Shown here piece after piece: positions 30,036 through 38,658 of a DNA stretch of 63,510 nt. The translations under genes and the position numbers were made by a program. Within the stretch, counting starts at the first letter, position 1. Each line of letters opens with the position of its first letter. The notes beneath the pieces are model-generated. The model did not search any database and was not told where the DNA came from. It worked only from the letters and a program-made list of their open reading frames with translations. Source of the DNA: a bacterium (lineage in GTDB: Bacteria; Patescibacteriota; Saccharimonadia; Saccharimonadales; UBA4665); assembly GCA_021790875.1 (NCBI GenBank), contig JAJYFN010000002.1, positions 1 through 63,510 of the forward strand. The letters run 5' to 3'.

Positions 30036-31319
30036 ATGCAAGCGAAAGTTAAAACCCTCGAACCAACTAAAGTCTTAATTAGTATTGATGTCGAGGCAGC
30101 TGATTTGCTAAAAGCCAAGCAGGCGGCAATCGCTAAATTGGCTGTTGCTGTTACTGTGACCGGTTATCGCCGTGGTAAAGCGCCGTTCTCGGCTGTCGAG
30201 AAAGTCCTTGACCCGAATGTCTTATCTGAAGAAACACTGCAGCTTGCTTTAAGTGAGGCCTATTCTGAGGCGCTAATTAAAAATCAACTACGTCCAGTCA
30301 GCAATCCAGAAATCAGTGTTAAGAGTTATGTACCAAACCAGACCCTCACTTTTGAGGCTACACTGGAAGTAATTGGTAAGGTACAGCTCGCAAAGTACAG
30401 TGGCTTAAAAGTTCCGCGCACTCAAGCTAAAGTTAGCGAAGCCGAGGTTACTACTGTTCTTAAGCGGCTTCAAAAGCAACTTGCTAAGCGATCCTCAGTT
30501 AAGAGTGCCGCTAAGATTGGAGATGAAGTATTAATAGATTTTAACGGCAAGTATGCAGACAATGACGAATTAATTGACGGCGCCAGTGGCAAAGATTATC
30601 CACTTGAGCTCGGTAGTGAATCATTCATCCCTGGCTTTGAAACTAAGTTAGTTGGCATTAAAGCTGGCGAAAGCAAAGAAATTAGTTTAACTTTTCCTAA
30701 GGATTATCAGGCTGAGTTCCTCCGTGGTAAAAAAGCAATCTTTGAAGTTAAGGCTAAAGGCGTCAATGCCTTAGTACTACCTGAACTTAATGATAGCTTT
30801 GCAAAGCAAGTCGGTCAGTTTAAAACCCTAACCGAGTTAAAAGCAGATATTAAACGGGAGCTTTTGTCAGGTAAAGAGAGTGACCTTGAGCTACAGTATC
30901 AGAATCAACTCCTTGAGCAGATTGCGAACGCCTCGAAAGTCGACATTCCAAAATCACTGATTGCCGATGAAGCACAACGTATCGAGCGCGACGCCAGACA
31001 GAATGCCGCCTACCGCTCCCAAACTTGGGAAGAGTATTTAAAAGACCAAGGACAAACTGAAGCCGATTTTAACTCCTTCATTCATACGCAAGCCGAACAG
31101 AGAGTGAAAGCTGGCTTGGTGCTAGGCGAAATTGCCACACTTGAGAAGATTAGTATCGAATCTAAAGAAGTCGATGAGCGAGTAGCGGCCTTAAAACTGC
31201 AATATGCCAATGATCAAGCAATGCAAAAAGAACTGGACAAAGAACAAAACAAAACTGATCTAAGAAACCGGATTATGGTTGAGAAGACGATTCAGCGCTT
31301 AATTCAACTTAATAGCTAA
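30036..31319 (+). CDS. tig: Trigger factor
   Basis: N-terminal ribosome-binding GYRRGKAPFSAVEKV, FKBP-like PPIase domain, C-terminal chaperone arms. Confidence 0.93.
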   Translation: MQAKVKTLEPTKVLISIDVEAADLLKAKQAAIAKLAVAVTVTGYRRGKAPFSAVEKVLDPNVLSEETLQLALSEAYSEALIKNQLRPVSNPEISVKSYVPNQTLTFEATLEVIGKVQLAKYSGLKVPRTQAKVSEAEVTTVLKRLQKQLAKRSSVKSAAKIGDEVLIDFNGKYADNDELIDGASGKDYPLELGSESFIPGFETKLVGIKAGESKEISLTFPKDYQAEFLRGKKAIFEVKAKGVNALVLPELNDSFAKQVGQFKTLTELKADIKRELLSGKESDLELQYQNQLLEQIANASKVDIPKSLIADEAQRIERDARQNAAYRSQTWEEYLKDQGQTEADFNSFIHTQAEQRVKAGLVLGEIATLEKISIESKEVDERVAALKLQYANDQAMQKELDKEQNKTDLRNRIMVEKTIQRLIQLNS

Positions 31320-31335
31320 GCTTCTAAGAAATAAG

Positions 31336-31611
31336 TTAAAGTTCTTCGAAATTAGGTGGTGCTATCTGTTCTGCGTTCTGTCTCAGCTTCGTTGCTTCGC
31401 TAAAAGCACCAGAAGCAGCCTTAAAGGCTAAGCCACCAAGTACTAAAGCAAATACGCCGGGGGCATTAGTTAGCCCGGACTCATAAATGTGCACGATGGC
31501 ATTAGCTTCAAATAAGCCACCAGCGGTTAATGAAAGTGCGCCCATTTTCAAGAAATTAGATTCATTCCAGAGTTCATGGGAGTGGATAGGACTATTTTCG
31601 TCGTGCTTCAT
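31336..31611 (-). CDS. Small membrane protein, unknown function
   Basis: ORF with two hydrophobic segments and a polar, His-containing N-terminus. Confidence 0.5.
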   Translation of the reverse strand: MKHDENSPIHSHELWNESNFLKMGALSLTAGGLFEANAIVHIYESGLTNAPGVFALVLGGLAFKAASGAFSEATKLRQNAEQIAPPNFEEL

Positions 31612-31636
31612 GTTTTTAAATCAAAGTTTCCTTAAA

Positions 31637-32002
31637 TTAAAGTTGATCTGTGTGGTTTGGGTTTGGAAAGTTTAATTCATGCAGTCTAAGTTGAGTATCA
31701 CGATCTTCTAGCCGATCCTGCCTAAGCATGCCGATACCTGACGCAACTGCGGTCACAATGCCAAATTTAGCAAGATCGAGGCCTTCGTTTAGATTAGTGC
31801 CGATTTCGTAAACAGCGCCAATAATTAAACTACTTGCGGCTATGCCACCGGCAAAATTAAAAATGCGGGTATTGCGCAGACTATTGTGGACCTGCGAATG
31901 TTCTTTCTGGATACGATTACGAGTTTCTTCTAAATCGCGTTCATGATTCATCTCAATTGGGTGCACGTGCATGTAGTAATCTGAGTGTTCTTGATGTTCC
32001 AT
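31637..32002 (-). CDS. Small membrane protein with His-rich N-terminus, unknown function
   Basis: ORF; MEHQEHSDYYMHVHPIEMNHE... then two hydrophobic segments; promoter at 32032-32058. Confidence 0.55.
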   Translation of the reverse strand: MEHQEHSDYYMHVHPIEMNHERDLEETRNRIQKEHSQVHNSLRNTRIFNFAGGIAASSLIIGAVYEIGTNLNEGLDLAKFGIVTAVASGIGMLRQDRLEDRDTQLRLHELNFPNPNHTDQL

Positions 32003-32031
32003 CTGTCACCTTTCCTTAGGTAAGAGCATAG

Positions 32032-32058
32032 ATTATAACATAAGCATAAACCTGTCAA
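32032..32058 (-). promoter_or_regulatory. Putative minus-strand promoter (TTGACA-N15-TATAAT)
   Basis: Perfect consensus hexamers, read on minus strand as TTGACAGGTTTATGCTTATGTTATAAT. Confidence 0.55.
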
Positions 32059-32125
32059 GTCATAAATAGAACCACGTATTCTTTGTTTTATTTACTTTAA
32101 TTGTTATAAGAATATTTAGACTAGC

Positions 32126-32153
32126 TTGACCTAAGCTTATGCTTATATATAAT
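32126..32153 (+). promoter_or_regulatory. Putative promoter of surface operon (TTGACC-N16-TATAAT)
   Basis: TTGACCTAAGCTTATGCTTATATATAAT. Confidence 0.6.
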
Positions 32154-32193
32154 AAGTGCCATAATTAACAATAAAGAATTTTTGAGGGATAAA

Positions 32194-32853
32194 ATGTTCG
32201 AAAAGTATAAGCGTATTTTAGTAGCAATTGTCGCTTCGAGTTTAATGTTGCTACCTGCGGTTGCTTCAGCTAGTTTAACTCCTAGTTTTTCGCAAACTAT
32301 TAACGCTGGTTCAATTACGGCGGACATATACCAAAGTAACGATACGACTCCTGTAGCAGCCCCGACAGTGGCTTTCAGCCCTGTTAATTATAGTTTTAGT
32401 TGTCAAACAAGTACCGGTACTCTTGGGGACTCTAACGATAAGCTTAACGTCACAAACCTAGCCAGTGGTGTTTCGAACTGGAATATTGCGATTGCTGCAA
32501 CTGCAGGCCCTACGGCTACGTGGTCGTCTGGTTCAAGTACCTATAGCTATAATAATGCAGCCGGTTCACCTGCAGGTTGTACTAGTGGTGAATTAACTGT
32601 TAATCCTTCGGTGGCAACTAAGACAGACGATTGTAACAGTAGCTGTACCGCCAACGACTCTACTGTTTCTTTGGGAGCATCAACTGTTCTTAATAACGCT
32701 ACCAGTACAAATAGTGCCACTCTAATGAGCGATACAGCGGGTACGCCTTGGGAAGGTTACATAACGGGTATTAGTTTGAGCCAACAAATTCCAGCCCTAC
32801 AGGCTTCAGGTGCTTATACACTACCCATGACTATTACGTTGACACACGCTTGA
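32194..32853 (+). CDS. Secreted WxL-like surface protein (short form)
   Basis: Signal peptide (…LLPAVASAS), SNWNIAIAAT, YNNAAGSPAGCTSGELTVNP, C-terminal SGAYTLPMTITLTHA; SD GAGGG before ATG 32194. Confidence 0.65.
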   Translation: MFEKYKRILVAIVASSLMLLPAVASASLTPSFSQTINAGSITADIYQSNDTTPVAAPTVAFSPVNYSFSCQTSTGTLGDSNDKLNVTNLASGVSNWNIAIAATAGPTATWSSGSSTYSYNNAAGSPAGCTSGELTVNPSVATKTDDCNSSCTANDSTVSLGASTVLNNATSTNSATLMSDTAGTPWEGYITGISLSQQIPALQASGAYTLPMTITLTHA

Positions 32854-32893
32854 TATTTGTCTTCTCTAAGAGGCATACTGTACAGTTAACAAT

Positions 32894-34042
32894 ATGAATA
32901 GACTGAAATACTTAATAACCGCAGTTGTTGGTGTGGTAGCTATCTTAGTTCCAGCTACAGCTTTAGCCATTAATTATGGTGGCATTGGTGGTCGACCCGC
33001 CTATCCTAATCCCAATAACGCACGTACACAGTCGATCTTTATTTTCGAACTCAAGCCTGGTCAGCAGGCCAGCAATGCCGTCTTAGTCTTAAATAACACT
33101 AATCAAGCCCAAACTATTAATTTAGATAGTGTTGATTCAGAGTTAGCGAGCGGAGGGAACTTTACTTGTCGTCAAGCCGTAGAGCCAAAACTGGATGTTG
33201 GGGCTTGGATAACTCTTAGCTCAACAAATGTAACGATTGCACCTTTTAGTAACCAAGTAGTGCCCTTCACGGTCATGGTTCCAAACTCACATAGTATTAG
33301 CGTTGGCGAACACGACGGTTGTATTACGATTCAGGCCGTCTCACAAACTGCTAAACCAAGCAACACGAGCGGTATTGTTTTGAGTTTTAGGTCAGCAATA
33401 CGAGTCGTGGTTACAGTGCCAGGTAAAATTATTAAAAAATTGTCAGTTTTAAATGTTGCCGTAGGCACTAAGTCAGGTAATTATATAGTTTCTCCGGTAA
33501 TTAAGAATGAAGGTAATGTATCATTGGATGCTTACCAAACAATTAGACTAGTATCAATATTTGGATTTAGCGTTACATCATCAAAAGAAGGTTCTACGCC
33601 GGTCTTACCACAAAGCATAGCGAGCCAAGAGTACACTCTTAAAAAACCTTTTTGGGGTGGGTTATATCGGGCTAGAGACGTAGTTTCGTATAATAACGAC
33701 CCCTCAACTCAACTTGGTGAAGGCAGAACAGTCAACCAAACAATTATTACTAAAAGTTCAGCCCTATTTTACGCTTGGCCGGCACCACTTGGGCTGTTAA
33801 TTGAAGTGATCGTATTGATATTCCTAATTTATTTGATATTTCAGTTTGTACGTAAGATGAACCATCGACAAGATGTAAAGCAAAAATGGGAGAGCTATAA
33901 AGTTAACGATAAAGATACTCTACAGTCACTTGCCCATGAACGTAGTAGCTCGTGGAAACTAATAGCTAAGACTAATAAACTTAAACCTCCTTATCATTTA
34001 GAGAAGGGAAGTTCACTGAAGCTGCCTCCTAAAAAAAAGTAG
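32894..34042 (+). CDS. DUF916/WxLIP-like surface protein with C-terminal TM and LysM-like tail
   Basis: Signal peptide ending ATALA; FELKPGQQASNAVLVLNNTNQ; APFSNQVVPFTVMVP; TM near LLIEVIVLIFLIYLIFQFV; LysM-like YKVNDKDTLQSLAHERSSSWKLIAKTNKL. Confidence 0.6.
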   Translation: MNRLKYLITAVVGVVAILVPATALAINYGGIGGRPAYPNPNNARTQSIFIFELKPGQQASNAVLVLNNTNQAQTINLDSVDSELASGGNFTCRQAVEPKLDVGAWITLSSTNVTIAPFSNQVVPFTVMVPNSHSISVGEHDGCITIQAVSQTAKPSNTSGIVLSFRSAIRVVVTVPGKIIKKLSVLNVAVGTKSGNYIVSPVIKNEGNVSLDAYQTIRLVSIFGFSVTSSKEGSTPVLPQSIASQEYTLKKPFWGGLYRARDVVSYNNDPSTQLGEGRTVNQTIITKSSALFYAWPAPLGLLIEVIVLIFLIYLIFQFVRKMNHRQDVKQKWESYKVNDKDTLQSLAHERSSSWKLIAKTNKLKPPYHLEKGSSLKLPPKKK

Positions 34043-34044
34043 AC

Positions 34045-35295
34045 ATGCGTTATCGGGTTAATGGCTCTATCATCATACGCGTAGGCGCTACCTTATCTAT
34101 AGTACTAGCTGTAATTGCATGGTCTATTCCTAGGGTAGCTGCGGCTGTATCGTTAGTTCAAGCTACATCTACTAACTCCGGCACATCTCCCGTTTCGCTA
34201 AGTTTTAGCACAACACCCACAGCCGGTAACTTATTGGTTGCAATCTGTAGTGCCGACGCAGCAGCCACCATATCGGCTCCATCTGGATTCTCGACCGTTA
34301 TTAATGAATCCAGCGATCCGGCGCAAGCTATTTTTTATAAAGTTTCTGTAGGCACAGAGACAAGTATTAGTTGTGGATTTAGTGCGGGTGGGGACATGGC
34401 TATTCAAATATACAATTATTCTGGAATTGAAAATGTTACACCTCTTGATGCATATAACACTTCCACATCGAGTGGCAGTACAACCCCTGCGTCAACTGGC
34501 AGCGTCAGTACACATAATGCAAGTGATTTACTAATTGGTGCAATTACTAGTGACGCTAGTAGCGGTATTGCTTCTTGGACTAATTCTTTTGTTCAGGAAT
34601 CAGCTACAACTTCTGGCGGTAAACCATCTACTCGGCTAGATGCAGCCAGCGCCGATTTAAGCGTATCAAGTACCGGTAGCTATTCATCACTGCCGGCTGT
34701 GCAGAGTGGATCAAACTGGCGTGGTCAAATTGCAGCTTTTAAAATAGCACCAGCCGCTTCGTTTGGGGCAGATATCGTAAATAGTAGTGGCGTTTCTGTG
34801 TCTAGTCCTTCAGTATCGATGAGTGCCATGTCCTACGCATTTGCCTGTCAAACTTCTACGGGCACCCTAGGTTCAGCAAGTCAAAAAATTCGAGTTACTA
34901 ATACAACGCCAGCTGACAGTAATGGCTGGAATCTGACGATTGGAGCATCTTCGGCCGATTGGAGTGATGGGGCAGGCCATACTTACGCCTATAACAATAG
35001 CGCAGGAAGTCCAGCGGGCTGTACTAGTGGACAGCTAACAATTAACCCAACTGCTGCGACGATTACACCTGAATCTTCACCGGAATACGGTTGCACAAAT
35101 ACTGGAGTCTCTGCCTATACAGCAAGCACTGCATTTACAGGGAGTACGCCAGCTACAATTATTCAAGCAAGTCCATCGTCAAGTCATTACTGTTATTGGG
35201 ATATAACTGGGATAACCTTGTCTCAAACTATCCCTCCCGTCCAGCCAAGCGGTACATACTCAATTAATTTCACAATTACTTTAACGGCGCTATGA
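34045..35295 (+). CDS. Large secreted WxL-like surface protein with N-terminal beta-sandwich-type domain
   Basis: Signal peptide; C-terminal domain is paralogous to 32194-32853 (CQTSTGTLG, GWNLTIGAS, YNNSAGSPAGCTSGQLTINP, ITGITLSQTIPPVQPSGTY). Confidence 0.65.
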   Translation: MRYRVNGSIIIRVGATLSIVLAVIAWSIPRVAAAVSLVQATSTNSGTSPVSLSFSTTPTAGNLLVAICSADAAATISAPSGFSTVINESSDPAQAIFYKVSVGTETSISCGFSAGGDMAIQIYNYSGIENVTPLDAYNTSTSSGSTTPASTGSVSTHNASDLLIGAITSDASSGIASWTNSFVQESATTSGGKPSTRLDAASADLSVSSTGSYSSLPAVQSGSNWRGQIAAFKIAPAASFGADIVNSSGVSVSSPSVSMSAMSYAFACQTSTGTLGSASQKIRVTNTTPADSNGWNLTIGASSADWSDGAGHTYAYNNSAGSPAGCTSGQLTINPTAATITPESSPEYGCTNTGVSAYTASTAFTGSTPATIIQASPSSSHYCYWDITGITLSQTIPPVQPSGTYSINFTITLTAL

Positions 35296-35759
35296 GTGTA
35301 AGAAATTCTTATTATTGGTTTCTAGCTTTTCTAATTTCTAGCTCAATTGGATTAACTTTACTCGGTACTAATACTTATGCTTTTAATACTACTTTCAGCC
35401 AGGAGATACTGCCCATTAACTGTATCTTTACGATCGTAAATGCTGGCACTGGAGAATTACATTATGTAACACCGCAGGCCTGTGGTGTCTATAATCCTTC
35501 GCTAAGACAAAGTTCAAATCAGACATCCTCAGCTTCAAGTAAATCGAATTATTTTGGCCCCACAGTAGCACCCAGCAAACCCGAAACTAATTCAGTATCG
35601 GCTGCTTTAAGCACTCGACTTCCTTGGCAACCTCTCACGAAGATATCTAACACTCAATTCTCAAAAACAAGTGGCGGTACTTTTTTTAGTACCGATTCAA
35701 TTTCACTAATAACTTTAGTGATAGTTGTACTTTTCGTCGTCGCAATAGCTATTTTTTAG
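35292..35759 (+). CDS. Small secreted protein with C-terminal membrane anchor
   Basis: Signal peptide and C-terminal hydrophobic stretch ISLITLVIVVLFVVAIAIF; ATGA overlap with preceding gene. Confidence 0.55.
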   Translation: MSVRNSYYWFLAFLISSSIGLTLLGTNTYAFNTTFSQEILPINCIFTIVNAGTGELHYVTPQACGVYNPSLRQSSNQTSSASSKSNYFGPTVAPSKPETNSVSAALSTRLPWQPLTKISNTQFSKTSGGTFFSTDSISLITLVIVVLFVVAIAIF

Positions 35760-35760
35760 A

Positions 35761-36819
35761 TTAGATTTTATTAATCACTAGCTTTTTTAGTTTATGGTTA
35801 TTAAAACCGAGGTACAGGATTACAAAGAATAGGCTTAACATTGGTAGTTCGCTGAGGATGAGCAGACGAGGAAGCCATAGAGCTGTTTTCGATAATCCAT
35901 AATTTTGAGAAGCTTCAAAAGTGACATGCCAAGTTTGTCCTGCAATTATGACGTCTGTCTTGCTTTCTAGTCCTTTAGTTTTAGGCAAGGAGGCATTACT
36001 GTAAATGGTTTTACCGCCATTTTGTATTTGTACAGAAATTAAACCATCGGGGTCACTTGAAGAAAAGACTTCATTTAAGAGTGGTTTTATATGTAGCAAT
36101 ATGTCGACATAGCCTTGAACGGCTCCTTGTCTTTGTGTGGCCGATGAGATAGGTTGCTGATTATTATAAACTGGTAAGAAAATTATGATGCTTTGCTGTT
36201 GTCCGGGTGGGTCGCCTTGTAAATGGATGACCCGTGCTGTTGCGGTTGGAAGTCCTGTAATGGTCGCTTCATTGATGGCGGTAGCTCTGGTTGGATCACT
36301 CAGTATATTGTAGCCAATCCCACTTTGGTTTGCAGTGTCTGGAGCAATATAAGTCACTACAGCTAAATGACTTGAGGAGGTAGACGGATAGATGCTAGTA
36401 AGTGGTTTTTCGCCAGGCAATAGTCCACTGTTGATTTGAGCCAGGAGAGACGGAATATTATCTGAGCTAACAGCTCTTACATAACTCAGACCATATACAC
36501 CTGGATATCTATTAGTTAAATACTGAGCATCTATAAAAGAAGTCCAATCTTGTCTTGATACTGTGTTATCAACACTAAATAATGCTTGCCCAGCATACAA
36601 AGTATTAACATAGTATTCAAAGTTATCTTGGAGCGCTGTAACTTCATTATTAATTGTAGTTTGAAAGTGGGAATACGATGCTTGTGAATTGTTGTTGCTT
36701 ATAACTACCCAAGCAACTAGTCTGACTAAAATAACCCAGACAGCAAGAAATAATATGACCAAACGCCAAACTAATTTTGGGCGATTTTTAAGATAGATAA
36801 TTGGATGTTTCATGTTCAA
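35761..36819 (-). CDS. CHASE-domain membrane protein without output domain
   Basis: TM-extracytoplasmic-TM layout; FEYYVNTLYAGQALF...SRQDWTSFIDAQYLTNRYPGVYGLSYV...P.VAVVTYIAP-like CHASE motifs. Confidence 0.7.
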   Translation of the reverse strand: MNMKHPIIYLKNRPKLVWRLVILFLAVWVILVRLVAWVVISNNNSQASYSHFQTTINNEVTALQDNFEYYVNTLYAGQALFSVDNTVSRQDWTSFIDAQYLTNRYPGVYGLSYVRAVSSDNIPSLLAQINSGLLPGEKPLTSIYPSTSSSHLAVVTYIAPDTANQSGIGYNILSDPTRATAINEATITGLPTATARVIHLQGDPPGQQQSIIIFLPVYNNQQPISSATQRQGAVQGYVDILLHIKPLLNEVFSSSDPDGLISVQIQNGGKTIYSNASLPKTKGLESKTDVIIAGQTWHVTFEASQNYGLSKTALWLPRLLILSELPMLSLFFVILYLGFNNHKLKKLVINKI

Positions 36820-37022
36820 TATGTATAAATCTAGATTTTAAATAAGTGTACCATATGAGGCTTGATTAGGTTATGAACCCTACAGATTAAAAATGAAAAA
36901 ATTTTAGCTATATATCAACTGCAATTCGAAGTGTTCTGGATCTATATAGTGTTCCCAAAAGTATATGTAATTTTATGATTTTTATACTTAGCATATAGTT
37001 GAGATAGTATTAGCTAAATAGT

Positions 37023-38231
37023 GTGTCTATGCTTTTTAAGAGACAATACCCGAAACATAATCACCAAGTAGGTTATCAACTGTGGTTTGTGCTCGGCGTA
37101 TTAGCGTTAATTATATTTAGTCTTGGCGTATGGCAATTTATTGGTTTTAAAGTATTAACTTCAAAAGTAAAAACAAATAACGCGCACCAAAATAGCCCTG
37201 TTTACGTTAGCGTTAACGGTAGTTATCTGTTTAGTGGCACGATTGTACTAAGTCGGGGGGTTGAAACCTACGCGAATGGCAATTACGCTCGACCCTTTAG
37301 TGGCATGGGCTCGCTAGGTACTTATGATGCACGAGTTGGGGATTTAGAGTGTCCCGTTACGACAAACTATGATAGTTACGCCAATGAGGTTAATAACTTA
37401 GTATTTAATTGTTCGCCTAACTGGTTACCCTACCTTTTGAAATACTACCCAATTATCAATCTATCAAGCAACCATCTCTACGATGAAGGTGTCAGTGGCT
37501 TTAATGAAACCGTGTCACGTCTTAATAGCGCTGGTTTTCAAACGGTTGGCAACTATAACCCTCACATTCAACCAGATGATTGTAAAAGCGTCGTCTTGCC
37601 AGTGCATGCTGTTATGTCTAGCGCGCAAGCAGTTGACGCCTTTCTTCCCGTCGCTTTCTGCTCTTATAACTATAAGTCGCTCTTTTCGCCTGCTTTAGGA
37701 GAGATTGAAAGTATTGCTAGATGGTCAAAAATTATGCCGGTGATTGCGCTTTTAAATGAAGGTCCTGAATATTCGCATACGGCTAGTAGCGAAACAGTCG
37801 CAATTGCACACCAAATGGTTGATGAAGGCGCCTCTTTAGTAGTCGGCAACGGGACGCATTGGGTCCAGAATACAGAAGTCTATAAAGGTAAGTTAATTGC
37901 TTACTCATTAGGTAATTTTATTTTTGATCAACTCGATTACGATGGTAGGATTGCACTTAATCTTGAAATGAATCTAAGTCTCGAATACTCAACTAATGTA
38001 GCCAATTGGTTAGCCATTGGACAACTCTGTCATAGCGACACAGCGCAATGTTTAAGCCTCGCTCAAGCGCGTCACTTAACTAAGCTCTACCCAAGCTTTA
38101 GCTATGAACCAATTGGTAGTTATGGTGGCTACCTTCAGATTGCCACCCGTGCAACGCCGCAAGAACAAGCCGATATAGAGAAAATTGCTAACTGGTCGAC
38201 GACTGCGCAACAACTAGCCCAACAACCCTAG
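37023..38231 (+). CDS. CapA/PgsA-like (PGA_cap) extracellular metallophosphatase-fold protein
   Basis: GTIVLSRGVETYA, VGDLECPV, INLSSNHLYDEGVSGF, GASLVVGNGTHWVQNTEVYKGKLIAYSLGNFIFDQ. Confidence 0.8.
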   Translation: MSMLFKRQYPKHNHQVGYQLWFVLGVLALIIFSLGVWQFIGFKVLTSKVKTNNAHQNSPVYVSVNGSYLFSGTIVLSRGVETYANGNYARPFSGMGSLGTYDARVGDLECPVTTNYDSYANEVNNLVFNCSPNWLPYLLKYYPIINLSSNHLYDEGVSGFNETVSRLNSAGFQTVGNYNPHIQPDDCKSVVLPVHAVMSSAQAVDAFLPVAFCSYNYKSLFSPALGEIESIARWSKIMPVIALLNEGPEYSHTASSETVAIAHQMVDEGASLVVGNGTHWVQNTEVYKGKLIAYSLGNFIFDQLDYDGRIALNLEMNLSLEYSTNVANWLAIGQLCHSDTAQCLSLAQARHLTKLYPSFSYEPIGSYGGYLQIATRATPQEQADIEKIANWSTTAQQLAQQP

Positions 38232-38240
38232 CAAAGTTAC

Positions 38241-38498
38241 TTAGTCCTCTATTAAGCTAACGTTTTCTTCACAGAGAACTTCAAGACAAAGTCCAGCGAC
38301 ACGTTTTAGTAAGGGGTCGTTAGTATTTTCTGTACCGAGTATATCTAAAATATGATCAACTGAATCTACCAACGGTAGCGATTCAACATCTAAAACAAGA
38401 CCGCGAATTTTATTAATCTGAAGTTCGCTGGCGTTTGCGATATCGTTATCGCCCCTTAAGCGCTCACTTAATCGAGATTGTTGCCATTCAGAAAGCAT
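38241..38498 (-). CDS. Hypothetical protein
   Basis: 85-aa ORF in gap between capA-like and clpP. Confidence 0.4.
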   Translation of the reverse strand: MLSEWQQSRLSERLRGDNDIANASELQINKIRGLVLDVESLPLVDSVDHILDILGTENTNDPLLKRVAGLCLEVLCEENVSLIED

Positions 38499-38611
38499 TA
38501 AAATACCTCTCTATATTTATTTATAAAAGATAACTATTTAATTAACTTATATAACTATTGATGCATAAAAGCAATAAAAGAGCTAAAGCTGACTTATCAT
38601 CTTTTTGCTAA

Positions 38612-38638
38612 TTAGCACTCTTGACTAATGAGTGCCAA
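38612..38638 (+). promoter_or_regulatory. CIRCE (HrcA operator) upstream of clpP
   Basis: TTAGCACTC-TTGACTAAT-GAGTGCCAA. Confidence 0.9.
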
Positions 38639-38658
38639 AACTCTAATATAAATAACAT

